Below are positions 33,701-40,453 of a stretch of 64,000 bases of DNA, piece by piece (position 1 is the first letter of the stretch; each line of letters opens with the position of its first letter). The position numbers and the translations under genes were made by a program. The DNA is from Ardenticatenaceae bacterium (lineage in GTDB: Bacteria > Chloroflexota > Anaerolineae > Promineifilales > Promineifilaceae): assembly GCA_020634455.1 (NCBI GenBank), contig JACKBQ010000001.1, positions 3,596,001-3,660,000 on the forward strand, written 5' to 3'. The notes below the pieces were generated by a model. That model was not told the origin of the DNA and did not search any database. It worked only from the letters and a program-made list of their open reading frames with translations.

Positions 33701-34981
33701 GCCGATACCTTCCCCTGCATTTTGGTTTTGCAAAAGCCGGAGAGCGAGCAGGAGATTGCAGACAACAAAACCGAAATTTGCATTTTCCCCCGTGAGGAGT
33801 TGGAGAATGTAGATGTGTCGCAGTTTGTAGCCGCTAATAGCTTTTCTGTTTCAAGCAAACGCTTTGATGACACGCCTTGGAGTCTAGAACGCCCCGAAAT
33901 TGATAATCTTATGAACAAGATTTTCCATTCGGGAGTGCCTTTGACAGAATTCATTGGCAACAAACCATTTCGAGGGGTTGTTACTGGATACAATGACGCA
34001 TTTCTAATTGATAATGACACGTGCGAAAAACTAATCAAGGAAGACCCGCGCAACAAAGAAATTATTAAGCCTTATCTACGGGGCCAAGATGTCAAAAGAT
34101 GGTTTTCAGATTGGCAAGATTTGTGGATGATTTTTTCTCGGCGAGGAATAGAGATTGATGATTATCCAACGATAGAGCAATATCTCTCTCAGTTCCGTAA
34201 GCAACTTGAACCAAAACCAAGCGATTGGAAAGGAAGATCATGGCCTGGAAGAAAATCCGGTCCATATGAATGGTATGAAATTCAAGATTCGATAGCTTAT
34301 TGGGAGTTATTTACCCAACCAAAAATTCTCTATCAGGAAATTCAGTTTCATCCTCGCTTCGCGCTAGACAATGAAGGTCTATTTTCAAACAATAAGGTTT
34401 TTATTCTACCGTCAATAGATTTGTACTTGTTGGGTGTACTCAATTCACCGCTTATGTGGTGGCATAACTGGCGTTACTTTCCCCACATGAAAGATGAAGC
34501 TCTCAATCCCAAAGGGGATTTGATGGAATCGCTGCCCATTGCGCAACCGTCGGCTGAAATTCGGGTGGGGGTGGAAACGGCCGTTACCGAAACAATCACC
34601 CTCACCAAAGAACAACGCGCACTCAGCAAAGAAATGCTGGACTGGCTCCACATAGAGTTTGCCATCGACAAGCCGGGGCAAAAGCTGGAATCGTTTGCTG
34701 CCCTCAACAGCGATGCGTTCATGAAGGAGGTCAAAAGCCGTCGGCCACGTTCCGCCAGCCGCCTCACCCCAGCAGAAGTTCGCCTTTTGAAGACGACGCA
34801 TGAAAAATACGGCCGTGACGTTCGCCAGCTAGAAACCACCATCAACCAATTAGAAAACAAACTGTCAGACCTCGTCAACCAGGCCTACGGCCTCACCAAC
34901 GAAGAAATCGCCTGGCTCTGGAAGACCGCCCCACCGCGCATGCCCATTGCCCCACTAGCAAACCACCGTAAAACCTCATGA
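30779..34981 (+). CDS. Type IIG/IIL restriction-modification enzyme (Eco57I-like)
   Basis: A 1400-residue single-chain enzyme that methylates adenine and cuts DNA at a short asymmetric site. The N-terminal nuclease has a PD-(D/E)xK arrangement: PD at 101-102 and E133-A-K135 (LLEAKKW). A helical connector leads to the N6-adenine methylase with motif I DPAMGSGHF (from residue 557, preceded by TGSYYTPDYIVEYI) and motif IV NPPY (885-888). The C-terminal half (about 990-1250) is the TaqI-like target-recognition domain, followed by a coiled coil. Three palindromic-repeat insertions lie in frame (residues 586-608, 682-730, 820-839). The recognition part (about 33760-34500) is AT-richer and free of ACGGCCGT, a sign of exchange. 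AAGGAA precedes the ATG. Confidence 0.92.
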   Translation: MPDTPFQPQLDFSPHNNQSLFSDHYLQEILRRTPEWKAWQTPAANFLAWLRDLYAKEREQLANYNESQLEDNWIKPIVNQLGHVWEGQASIPGLTRNIKKPDFALFPDEAARQTAVPHQNTPQYCQDVLALLEAKKWTVNLSKKSGSRPLFDDQNPMYQIDTYLSLSGVTWGVVSNGRFWRLVHKNSSRTLETYFEIDLLAALHAPPETSTPLAVATFFWAFFNQTAFTPDAHGTRFLDEALSQSKAYAIALEADLRDNAYRSLEQLIIGFFAGDASLDAQNADHRTQVYQNSLYLLYRLLFLFYGETRALLPMGSPTYKETYSLDQLSRDIAAGRNDLDKQPSTGRRRWNRLQELFRLISGQDAQFNAELGVPRYNGGLFDPDQHPFLERHFVGDRGLAKAIDYLAYRRVREDGRFQGYQSVDYRTLDVRQLGSIYEGLLEYKVAVATEEMITVRKKGVETWLPARQSKAAPLDRRQPGELYLTNDKGERKATGSYYTPDYIVEYIVANTLGPLVAQARERVKAQVRQTGSLNEAERQRQSAALFVQEILALNVLDPAMGSGHFLVEATHFLARALATDEFTLANVVPGTGEMSAIDKALSPVPGTTPDGDETDLLYWKRRVVEACIYGVDKNPMAVELAKLSLWLKTAAADKPLSFLDHHLQHGDSLIGAWLADLHTAPRPQGFPKGSSLSKATAAKPLGSNAAKPRPQGFSEESSPSKATATKPLGSAAATQQPLFDEGTFTQDVGLAVKGVATIERLPTLDIDDVHAKEAAWQDIQRTHVARWRRLADLWVSAYFGNAMTPEEYRALAAYLNQPSQPPGGSSSLEGSQLQPPGGLLSHFLQHPAVTDNDFFHWELAFPEVFFDEYGRSRQTAAGFDAVIGNPPYVRQEQMAAIKPFLPHAYEPVYKGTADLYVYFLNGGINWLRAGGFLSYIVNNKWLRAGYGDGLRGFLAQEALVKGIVDFGHAPIFADADTFPCILVLQKPESEQEIADNKTEICIFPREELENVDVSQFVAANSFSVSSKRFDDTPWSLERPEIDNLMNKIFHSGVPLTEFIGNKPFRGVVTGYNDAFLIDNDTCEKLIKEDPRNKEIIKPYLRGQDVKRWFSDWQDLWMIFSRRGIEIDDYPTIEQYLSQFRKQLEPKPSDWKGRSWPGRKSGPYEWYEIQDSIAYWELFTQPKILYQEIQFHPRFALDNEGLFSNNKVFILPSIDLYLLGVLNSPLMWWHNWRYFPHMKDEALNPKGDLMESLPIAQPSAEIRVGVETAVTETITLTKEQRALSKEMLDWLHIEFAIDKPGQKLESFAALNSDAFMKEVKSRRPRSASRLTPAEVRLLKTTHEKYGRDVRQLETTINQLENKLSDLVNQAYGLTNEEIAWLWKTAPPRMPIAPLANHRKTS
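32536..32602. repeat. GTGCCTGGCAC palindromic element inside the type IIG gene
   Basis: Perfect 21-base arms (32536-32556 and 32582-32602) with a 25-base loop lie just after methylase motif I. They are translated in frame as VVPGTGEMSAIDKALSPVPG. The two arms give the mirror-like peptides VPGTG and SPVPGT. No other copy of this family is present in the window. Confidence 0.88.
32822..32968. repeat. Two tandem AGACCCCAAGGGTTT elements inside the type IIG gene
   Basis: Unit 1: arms 32822-32836 and 32873-32887. Unit 2: arms 32903-32917 and 32954-32968. The loops are homologous (CTCAGCAAAGCAACCGC versus CCCAGCAAAGCAACTGC), and the units are offset by 81 bases, exactly 27 codons. They are translated as PRPQGFPKGSS...TAAKPLGS and PRPQGFSEESS...TATKPLGS. 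Same family as 8127 and 30687, with GGGG instead of AGGG in the arm. Confidence 0.92.
33237..33293. repeat. AACCTCCGGGAGGTT element inside the type IIG gene
   Basis: AACCTCCGGGAGGTT (33237-33251) and its exact complement AACCTCCCGGAGGTT (33279-33293) flank 27 bases. They are translated in frame as QPPGGSSSLEGSQLQPPGG. This is the family that brackets the RAYT gene at 37736-38317. Confidence 0.92.
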
Positions 34982-35032
34982 CCTGTAATTAAATCAAAGG
35001 ATAACAACTAAAATTTTGCATTGGAGAATATT

Positions 35033-35452
35033 ATGCCTTTATTCAAAAAACAATCTCAACCTGAAATAGAACCCAAAGATGTGGCTTTTGAAGTAGCGGC
35101 TGAAATGTTTCAAAAAGTTGAAAAAACATATCTAGGACTCCTATCAAGAGAATGTAATATGTTGAGTTTCAGAGAGCTTACAAAAATTATCACCTTAGCA
35201 GAAGAAACATTACACATAATGAAAGAATACCAGCTTGGCAATCGCGGCATTGTTACGTCTCAAACAAGCATCTATCTTGTTTCACTCCTGCAAGCCCGTG
35301 CTAAGTGCTTTTTTAATATGGGTAATAAAGATATTGACCCTGAAAACAACTATCAATTGGCTCGAATAGATTGTAATGCAGCTTTGGAAATAGCAGCGAA
35401 ATGGGATTTACCCGCAAGTGAAGCCCATGTGTTATTAAGAAAGCTGGGCTAG
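35033..35452 (+). CDS. Hypothetical helical protein downstream of the type IIG enzyme
   Basis: A 139-residue protein (MPLFKKQSQPEIEPKDVAFE). The ATG at 35033 has GGAG eight bases upstream. It is predicted largely helical, with alternating Leu/Ala positions and a C-terminal helix ARIDCNAALEIAAKWDLPASEAHVLLRKLG that resembles a tetratricopeptide-type helix pair. No family recognised. The DNA is AT-rich, contains no ACGGCCGT octamer and is followed by a palindromic repeat, which points to recent acquisition together with the adjacent genes. Confidence 0.6.
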   Translation: MPLFKKQSQPEIEPKDVAFEVAAEMFQKVEKTYLGLLSRECNMLSFRELTKIITLAEETLHIMKEYQLGNRGIVTSQTSIYLVSLLQARAKCFFNMGNKDIDPENNYQLARIDCNAALEIAAKWDLPASEAHVLLRKLG

Positions 35453-35461
35453 CGCTTACCG

Positions 35462-35510
35462 AACCTCCCAGAGGTGGCGACCACAGGTCGCACAAACCTC
35501 CGGGAGGTTT
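35462..35510. repeat. AACCTCCGGGAGGTT family element (RAYT-linked)
   Basis: AACCTCCCAGAGGT (35462-35475) and AAACCTCCGGGAGGTTT (35494-35510) flank a small stem GCGACC-ACA-GGTCGC. It lies 10 bases after the stop of the preceding gene. Confidence 0.88.
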
Positions 35511-35549
35511 TGCACAGTAAATTTTCAGTCAAAAATCTCAGGAGGAACC

Positions 35550-36131
35550 ATGTCAGAAGAAATTTGGGATTTATTGAACAAAGTTGGTGTTATTACGGGC
35601 ATCATTGCGTTTTTTGTGCCTATTATTACCTGGGTTTACAACCAAATAAGCAAAAGGGGCAAGGATCGTCCACCCAAGACCAATGAAGGCACCTCGCAAA
35701 CGCCAGTAACTGTTGGGCCTCAATCGGTTCTTAAAAATGCTGGCAGTGGCATTGCCAGGGGGTGTTTGTACGGCGCAATGATTGGCGCAATTGGGTTCGG
35801 CCTTTTTGGCGCTGTCTACGGCGTAATCATTGCCATCCGTGAAGGTCAGGCGGATGCCGTTGGCTTGGTCGCGTCTGTTGCTATTGGCGCTTTTTGGGCA
35901 GGGATTTTAGGTGTTTTTGGTTTGGGCATTGTGGGAGCGCTCATGGGCATCATCGTTGGCTTAAATGGTACGGTTGATGTAATAGTCGGTGCGCTCATGG
36001 GCGTTGCCTTTAGCCTGATTGTAGATGTGACGGGCAATACTGCCTGGAACGGGATTGCCGGGGTTATCAGTGGAGCGATTCTGGCAGCAATGCTTAAAAA
36101 TTACTACGCTGGCAAACAAGCGACAATGTAA
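35550..36131 (+). CDS. Glycine-rich integral membrane protein
   Basis: A 193-residue protein with an N-terminal helix (VGVITGIIAFFVPIITWVY), a polar linker, and about four further glycine-zipper-like hydrophobic segments (GSGIARGCLYGAMIGAIGFGLFGAVYGVIIAI in pieces; VGLVASVAIGAFWAGILGVFGLGIVGALMGIIVG in pieces). Repeated GAxxG patterns are seen in channel- or pore-like proteins, but no family is recognised. CAGGAGGAACC precedes the ATG. It lies between two RAYT-type repeats, in a group of unknown genes next to the type IIG enzyme, and lacks the ACGGCCGT octamer. Confidence 0.65.
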   Translation: MSEEIWDLLNKVGVITGIIAFFVPIITWVYNQISKRGKDRPPKTNEGTSQTPVTVGPQSVLKNAGSGIARGCLYGAMIGAIGFGLFGAVYGVIIAIREGQADAVGLVASVAIGAFWAGILGVFGLGIVGALMGIIVGLNGTVDVIVGALMGVAFSLIVDVTGNTAWNGIAGVISGAILAAMLKNYYAGKQATM

Positions 36132-36141
36132 AAACTTACCC

Positions 36142-36174
36142 AACCTCCCAGAGGTTTTAAACCTCCAGGAGGTT
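36142..36174. repeat. AACCTCCGGGAGGTT family element (RAYT-linked)
   Basis: AACCTCCCAGAGGTT, two bases, then AAACCTCCAGGAGGTT (36142-36174). Both arms carry one base change relative to the consensus that keeps partial symmetry. It lies directly before the start of the interrupted gene at 36185. Confidence 0.88.
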
Positions 36175-36661
36175 CTTTGCAAAAATGAATGATCAACCGG
36201 CCACGACACAAGAGATATTTCAACGCCTGCAACAACTTACAGATAAGTCATCTGTCGCCAGGGTAGAACAGGTTGCCACGCTCATAAAGCAAGGTGAGGG
36301 TGAAGCGGCGTTGGAACATCTGTATGAAATAGATGAAACGATTGGTGGTTTTGGTCTTCACACCATTCGTCATGTGGTTTCTCTGGCTGACCTCCCTGAC
36401 CATTCAGTAGAAGATAGAGAGATTCACCGCCCAATCCAATACGTCCGTATGATATTGCGCGGCCCCAATGCCACAGAGTTGACCCGTTTTTTAGTTGACT
36501 CGGCTTGTGGTCTGGTTGAAGTTCATTTGAAGCGGCTGGTTAAATTTGGCTTTTTGGAAAACTTCTTTAATGCCCGCAAACCAATGGGGTGGTTGTTGGA
36601 CAAAAAATTTAGGAATAAGCTGCCGCAGTCTTTATTCGAAGATTTGTTTTGGTTAAACAAC

Positions 36662-37534
36662 AGACTTCTTGCATAAGTCACTTTACTCCAAGTGACAGAT
36701 TGTAAATCGAAGCAATCAAGTTGAATCGCAAACCAAACCGTTTGCGGCGATTGCGATATCGCTCTTTCAAAATACGAAATATCTTGAGCTTGCCTATCAC
36801 ATGCTCACCATAGATTCTGGCTTTCGCCAATGCCCGATTCGCTGCTTTCTCCTCTTTAGTGAGAGGATGATGCTTAGATTTCTTTTTGGGCGTTTGGCTA
36901 TTCTTGTGAAGCTTAGCGATGCCTTGATATCCTGAATCAGCTAAGCAAGTGATAGTTTGTACCATCCCTTGGCCATTCTCTTTGAACAGATTGAAATCAT
37001 GTTTCTTGCCTTCACTAAAGGCTGTGGTCACAATTTCCAGGGTTGTTAAGTTGACGATGACCTGCGCTTTTTGCGTATGGCACTTTTTCTTGCCACTAAA
37101 GTGCCTCTTTTGTTTTTTTGGGTCGTTCTATCGGTTGTTCGGTGGCATCAACAATGACAACTTCGATGAGCGTATCGCTAGTTTGCAACTTTTTCTTGCC
37201 AGGCAATGTGAATTGCCCTGACTCGACAAGCCTGTTTTCAATTTGCTGGATTGTCCGGCAAACGGCTGACTCGCTAATCCCATAGGCCTGGCTGATATGA
37301 AACTGGGTACGATACTCTCGCCAGTACATCAGGGTCAACAAGAGTTGGTCTGCCCGTGACAATTTAGGTGGTCTACCAAAGGTGGGCATTGTTTTTTCTA
37401 GAATAGCCACCATTTGTTTAAAGATTGGGTGTGGCACACCCGTTAAACGTTTAAATTTCGCATCGGATAAGTTTTGAATCTCAGCATATTTCATCCAGCA
37501 ATTATGCCTAATTTTCTACTTATGCAAGAGGTCT
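36662..37534 (-). mobile_element. IS5-family insertion sequence (IS1031/IS427-like), 873 bp
   Basis: Ends are imperfect inverted repeats: AGACTTCTTGCATAAGT at 36662 and the complement of AGACCTCTTGCATAAGT at 37518-37534. A three-base target duplication AAC flanks it (36659-36661 and 37535-37537), as expected for this subgroup. The element contains one transposase gene on the minus strand and no passenger. Precise removal restores the frame of the host gene. Confidence 0.92.
36678..37494 (-). CDS. IS5-family DDE transposase in two frames
   Basis: Upstream frame (37494-37096): MKYAEIQNLSDAKFKRLTGV with a helix-turn-helix (FHISQAYGISESAVCRTIQQIE) and the first catalytic Asp in VVIVDATEQP, ending ERPKKTKEAL. 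Downstream frame (to 36678): KKQKRHFSGKKKCHTQKAQV, then the second Asp in LADSGYQG and Glu in IYGEHVIGKLKIFRIL. The frames join at CCCAAAAAAAC (about 37119-37109). The two halves differ by +1 (equivalently -2): nine A residues would give one continuous frame. Either programmed slippage on the A tract or a two-base loss explains this. All catalytic residues are present. Confidence 0.85.
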
Positions 37535-37678
37535 AACGGAATTTATATCTTTTCTAAGCATGATTTTGATTTGCGCCCTAATAAAGAAGCTAAAGCCCCC
37601 TACTTTGCTCTTGATGAATCAATTGCAATTTACCTCATTGCGCGAAAACTGATTGTGGATTTAGACTATTTGCTCACT

Positions 37679-37712
37679 AAACCTCCCGGAGGTTCAAAAC
37701 CTCCGGGAGGTT
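37679..37712. repeat. AACCTCCGGGAGGTT pair immediately upstream of RAYT
   Basis: AAACCTCCCGGAGGTT (37679-37694), two bases, AAACCTCCGGGAGGTT (37697-37712). This consensus pair ends 23 bases before the RAYT start codon. A matching pair follows the RAYT gene at 38323. Confidence 0.93.
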
Positions 37713-37735
37713 GTTGAGGCATCACGGAGACACCC

Positions 37736-38317
37736 ATGCCCAGACGCAAAAATAAATTCACCACTGGCCACTATTACCACATCTACAACCGGGGCGCGAA
37801 CCGGGAGCGTATCTTCTTTAGCGAAGAAAATTACCTGTACCTGCTCCAGTTGGTGAAAAAGTATTACCAAAAGTACCAAATTGCCATCATCGCTTACTGC
37901 CTCATGCCCAACCATTACCATTTTTTGCTGCGGCAGGATGGAGATGTGTCTATTGGTCACTTTATCGGCGTATTGTTTAACGGGTATGCGCAGGCGGTGA
38001 ATCGGCAGAACGGCCGTACCGGGGCATTGTTCGAAGGCCGCTTCAAAGATGTGCATGTTGATAATGAGGGGTATTTGCTGCACCTGTGCCGCTACATACA
38101 TGGCAATCCAGTCAAAGCCGGGCTGGTGACAACGCTTGAGGAGTGGCCTTATTCAAACTATCTGGAATGGGTCGGGGAACGGCCGGGTGCGTTGGTTGAT
38201 GAGCAGTTTGTTACCGATTTTTTCCCCAACCGCACAGATTACAAAGAATTTGTGCTGGATTATCTGCGTGGCGTTGACGACCTGCCGCCCGACATTGCGC
38301 AATATTTGTTTAGCTGA
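37736..38317 (+). CDS. REP-associated tyrosine transposase (RAYT), Y1/HUH family
   Basis: A 193-residue single-stranded-DNA transposase of the IS200/IS605-related RAYT group. The start YHIYNRGANRERIF (about 14-27) is the usual family opening, the HUH metal motif is His60-Tyr61-His62 in MPNHYHFLLR, and the probable catalytic tyrosine is Tyr120 in LCRYIHGNPVKAGL. RAYTs cut and join REP palindromes. The gene is bracketed by two identical AACCTCCCGGAGGTT/AACCTCCGGGAGGTT pairs (37679-37712 and 38323-38356), and at least three more copies lie within 5 kb. This is the classic RAYT-REP arrangement. No ribosome-binding site better than GGAGACACCC is visible. Confidence 0.95.
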   Translation: MPRRKNKFTTGHYYHIYNRGANRERIFFSEENYLYLLQLVKKYYQKYQIAIIAYCLMPNHYHFLLRQDGDVSIGHFIGVLFNGYAQAVNRQNGRTGALFEGRFKDVHVDNEGYLLHLCRYIHGNPVKAGLVTTLEEWPYSNYLEWVGERPGALVDEQFVTDFFPNRTDYKEFVLDYLRGVDDLPPDIAQYLFS

Positions 38318-38322
38318 CCCCA

Positions 38323-38356
38323 AAACCTCCCGGAGGTTTTAAACCTCCGGGAGGTT
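38323..38356. repeat. AACCTCCGGGAGGTT pair immediately downstream of RAYT
   Basis: AAACCTCCCGGAGGTTTT followed by AAACCTCCGGGAGGTT, ending at 38356. It begins six bases after the RAYT stop and ends four bases before a candidate -10 box of the methyltransferase gene. Confidence 0.93.
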
Positions 38357-38359
38357 CGG

Positions 38360-38365
38360 TAAAAT
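38360..38365 (+). promoter_or_regulatory. Candidate -10 element for a leaderless transcript
   Basis: TAAAAT ends six bases before the methyltransferase ATG (38372), with no ribosome-binding site in between. The REP pair lies just where a -35 would be expected, so insertion of the repeat may have altered this promoter. Confidence 0.4.
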
Positions 38366-38371
38366 AGCTGC

Positions 38372-39142
38372 ATGTATGATTCCATTGCCCGCTTTTATGA
38401 CCTGACCCACGCCACCCTCACGGATGACATTCCCTTGATTTTGCAACTGGCGTCTGAAGCCAATGGCCCCATTTTAGAGCTGGGCTGCGGCTCTGGGCGG
38501 CTGTTGCTGCCGCTGGCGCAAGCGGGGCACACCGTCACCGGCATAGATTCATCGGCGGCGATGCTTGACCGGGCGCGTTCCCGATTGGCGCTGCAAGCAA
38601 CGGCCGTTCAACACCGCATCGCCCTCCATCAGGCAGATATGACCCGCATGGCCCTGCCCGATGCCCAGCGCTTTGCCCTGGTGATCATCCCCTACAACAC
38701 GCTGTTCCATCTGAACACAGCCCAGGCCAGAGCCACCCTGCAACAGATAAAAAAGCATTTGGTTGGAAACGGCCGTCTCTTCATCGACGTCGCCAACCCC
38801 ATAGACATTGCCAGCACGCCAGAGGATCAGCTGCTGAGCCTGGAAAATGTGCTGACCGACCCAGAAACAGGCGAACTGATTGTGCATCTGGCCAGCAACC
38901 GGCTGGATACCGACAGCCAAACGCTGCACATCACCTGGATTTACGACGTCTCTGCCCCCGATGGCGGGGCGGTTCAGCGCACCGTCGCCCACGGCACCTA
39001 CCATTACCGCTACCCCCACCAGCTGGAGCTGCTGCTGCAAGAGGCTGGTTTTAAGCTGCTGCACCTCTGGGGCGACTATGACCAATCCCCCTACGACGAA
39101 ACCAGCGACCGCCTGCTTGTATTAGCCACAAAGAAGGAATAA
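38372..39142 (+). CDS. Class I SAM-dependent methyltransferase
   Basis: A 256-residue protein with the Rossmann-type methyltransferase fold. Motif I is ILELGCGSGRLLLPLA (about residues 34-49), motif II is VTGIDSSAAMLDRAR (about 56-70), and LHQADMTRM then FALVIIPYNTLFHL complete the SAM site. The C-terminal half is mostly beta and resembles small-molecule methyltransferases. The substrate is unknown. It starts 15 bases after a REP pair and its TAA stop lies at the edge of the next repeat element. Confidence 0.92.
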   Translation: MYDSIARFYDLTHATLTDDIPLILQLASEANGPILELGCGSGRLLLPLAQAGHTVTGIDSSAAMLDRARSRLALQATAVQHRIALHQADMTRMALPDAQRFALVIIPYNTLFHLNTAQARATLQQIKKHLVGNGRLFIDVANPIDIASTPEDQLLSLENVLTDPETGELIVHLASNRLDTDSQTLHITWIYDVSAPDGGAVQRTVAHGTYHYRYPHQLELLLQEAGFKLLHLWGDYDQSPYDETSDRLLVLATKKE

Positions 39143-39212
39143 TCCACAGATTACGCAGATTGTCGCAGATTTACTTTTAAAAATCTGTGTGAATCTGCGT
39201 TAATCTGCGGAT
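39142..39212. repeat. CCACAGATTACGCAGATT inverted repeat
   Basis: Arms ATCCACAGATTACGCAGATT (from 39142) and AATCTGCGTTAATCTGCGGAT (to 39212) fold into a long imperfect hairpin with an AAATC/GATTT core. Fragments of the same family lie at 8945-8980 and 50600-50630. Confidence 0.85.
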
Positions 39213-39229
39213 AAAAAAGGAGAACCAAC

Positions 39230-40195
39230 ATGGAATTTCGCAAACTCGGCCGTACTGGCCTGAAAGTTTCCACCATTTGCCTGGGAACAATGCAATTTGG
39301 CTGGTCGGCAGATGAGCCAACCAGCCACAGCATCATGAGCCGAGCCATTGAGCTGGGCTGCAACTTCTTCGACACCGCCGACGTTTACTCCCGCTGGGTA
39401 GACGGCAACGACGGCGGCGTGAGTGAACAAATCATCGGCAACTGGCTGGCTAAAAGCGGCGTCCGACGCCAAAGCGTGGTGCTGGCGACCAAAGTGCGCG
39501 GGCAAATGGGGGATGGCCCCAACGATCAAGGATTGTCGCGGGCACACATCATGACGGCCGTTGAAGATAGCTTGCGCCGCCTGCAAACGGAGTACATCGA
39601 TCTGTACCAGGTGCATTGGCCCGATGAGGAAACGCCGCTGGATGAAACGCTCTCTGCGCTGACAGATTTGGTGCGGGCGGGCAAGGTGCGCTACATCGGC
39701 TGCTCCAACTACCCTGCCTGGCTGCTCACCAAAGCGCTCTGGATCAGCGACGTGAAGCATCTGGTGCGCTACGACAGCCTCCAGCCGCATTACAGCCTGG
39801 TGCATCGCGCCGAATTTGAGCGGGAGCTGCAACCGTTGTGCCTGGATCAGGGGATCGGCGTGATTCCTTACAGTCCGTTGGCGGGTGGTTTTCTTACTGG
39901 CAAGTACCGTCGCGACACGCCGCTGCCAGCTTCCACCCGAGCCGAAGGGGTACGCAGCCGGTACATGAATGAGCAGGGATTTACGGCCGTTGACACCCTG
40001 GAAGTAATCGGCAAATCTCACAACGCCACCATTGCCCAAACCGCGATTGCCTGGGTGCTGGCCAATACGGCCGTTAGCTCCGCCATCATCGGGGCAAATT
40101 CTGTAGCTCAGTTGGAAGATACGGTGCAGGGAGCTTCTGTGACCCTTATGCCAGAGGAAAAAGAAGCGCTGGATAAAACGACGGCGTGGCAATAA
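39230..40195 (+). CDS. Aldo/keto reductase
   Basis: A 321-residue NADPH-dependent oxidoreductase of the AKR family. The catalytic tetrad is visible: Asp and Tyr in FDTADVYSRW, Lys in VLATKVRGQ, His in YQVHWPDEE. The coenzyme site appears near the C-terminus as TAVSSAIIGANSVAQLEDT. It resembles the AKR11/YajO-type proteins that act on general aldehydes. AAAAAAGGAG precedes the ATG. It lies between two dispersed repeats. Confidence 0.93.
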   Translation: MEFRKLGRTGLKVSTICLGTMQFGWSADEPTSHSIMSRAIELGCNFFDTADVYSRWVDGNDGGVSEQIIGNWLAKSGVRRQSVVLATKVRGQMGDGPNDQGLSRAHIMTAVEDSLRRLQTEYIDLYQVHWPDEETPLDETLSALTDLVRAGKVRYIGCSNYPAWLLTKALWISDVKHLVRYDSLQPHYSLVHRAEFERELQPLCLDQGIGVIPYSPLAGGFLTGKYRRDTPLPASTRAEGVRSRYMNEQGFTAVDTLEVIGKSHNATIAQTAIAWVLANTAVSSAIIGANSVAQLEDTVQGASVTLMPEEKEALDKTTAWQ

Positions 40196-40235
40196 GGGAA
40201 GTGGCAGAAATTTAGCTGACAAACAACCGAAATAA

Positions 40236-40345
40236 TTAAGAATCTACTCGAAAAAGCCACAGAGGGAAAAGAGAAATCTGAGGAATGAGCCTTCGCCTCA
40301 AAATCCTTTGTGCTCTTTGTGGCTAATATTTGGATAGGTGCTAAG
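40236..40345. repeat. CACAGAGG repeat, copy 2
   Basis: TTAAGAATCTACTCGAAAAAGCCACAGAGG ... CTTCGCCTC ... TTTGTGGCTAATATTTGGAT ... GCTAAG in outline; it aligns over about 110 bases with 14315-14424. Gap between convergent genes; 40346-40453 holds no other feature. Confidence 0.82.
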
Positions 40346-40453
40346 AGTGAAAAGCCACATCGCTTTTCACTCTTAAAAACCGACACAATGCTCAGACGCT
40401 AGCAAACGCTTGTTGCAGATCAGCAATGGCGATCTTTTGCATTTTGAGCATGG

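Larger units (their letters stand above)
36185..37717 (+). pseudogene. Unknown gene split by an IS5-family insertion
   Basis: The first part (36185-36661) encodes MNDQPATTQEIFQRLQQLTD... up to FWLNN and would end prematurely in the IS (stop at 36674). Removing the IS (36662-37534) and one copy of the duplicated AAC joins FWLNN directly to GIYIFSKHDFDLRPNKEAK in the same frame, which continues to a TGA at 37715-37717. The restored product is about 217 residues; its last residues (TKPPGGSKPPGGC) come from the RAYT-linked repeat at 37679. The protein is helical and of unknown family (blocks FGLHTIRHVVSLADLPDHS, YFALDESIAIYLIARKL). The restored frame shows that the insertion is recent. Unless the N-terminal 163 residues still function, the gene is inactive. 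Confidence 0.85.
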
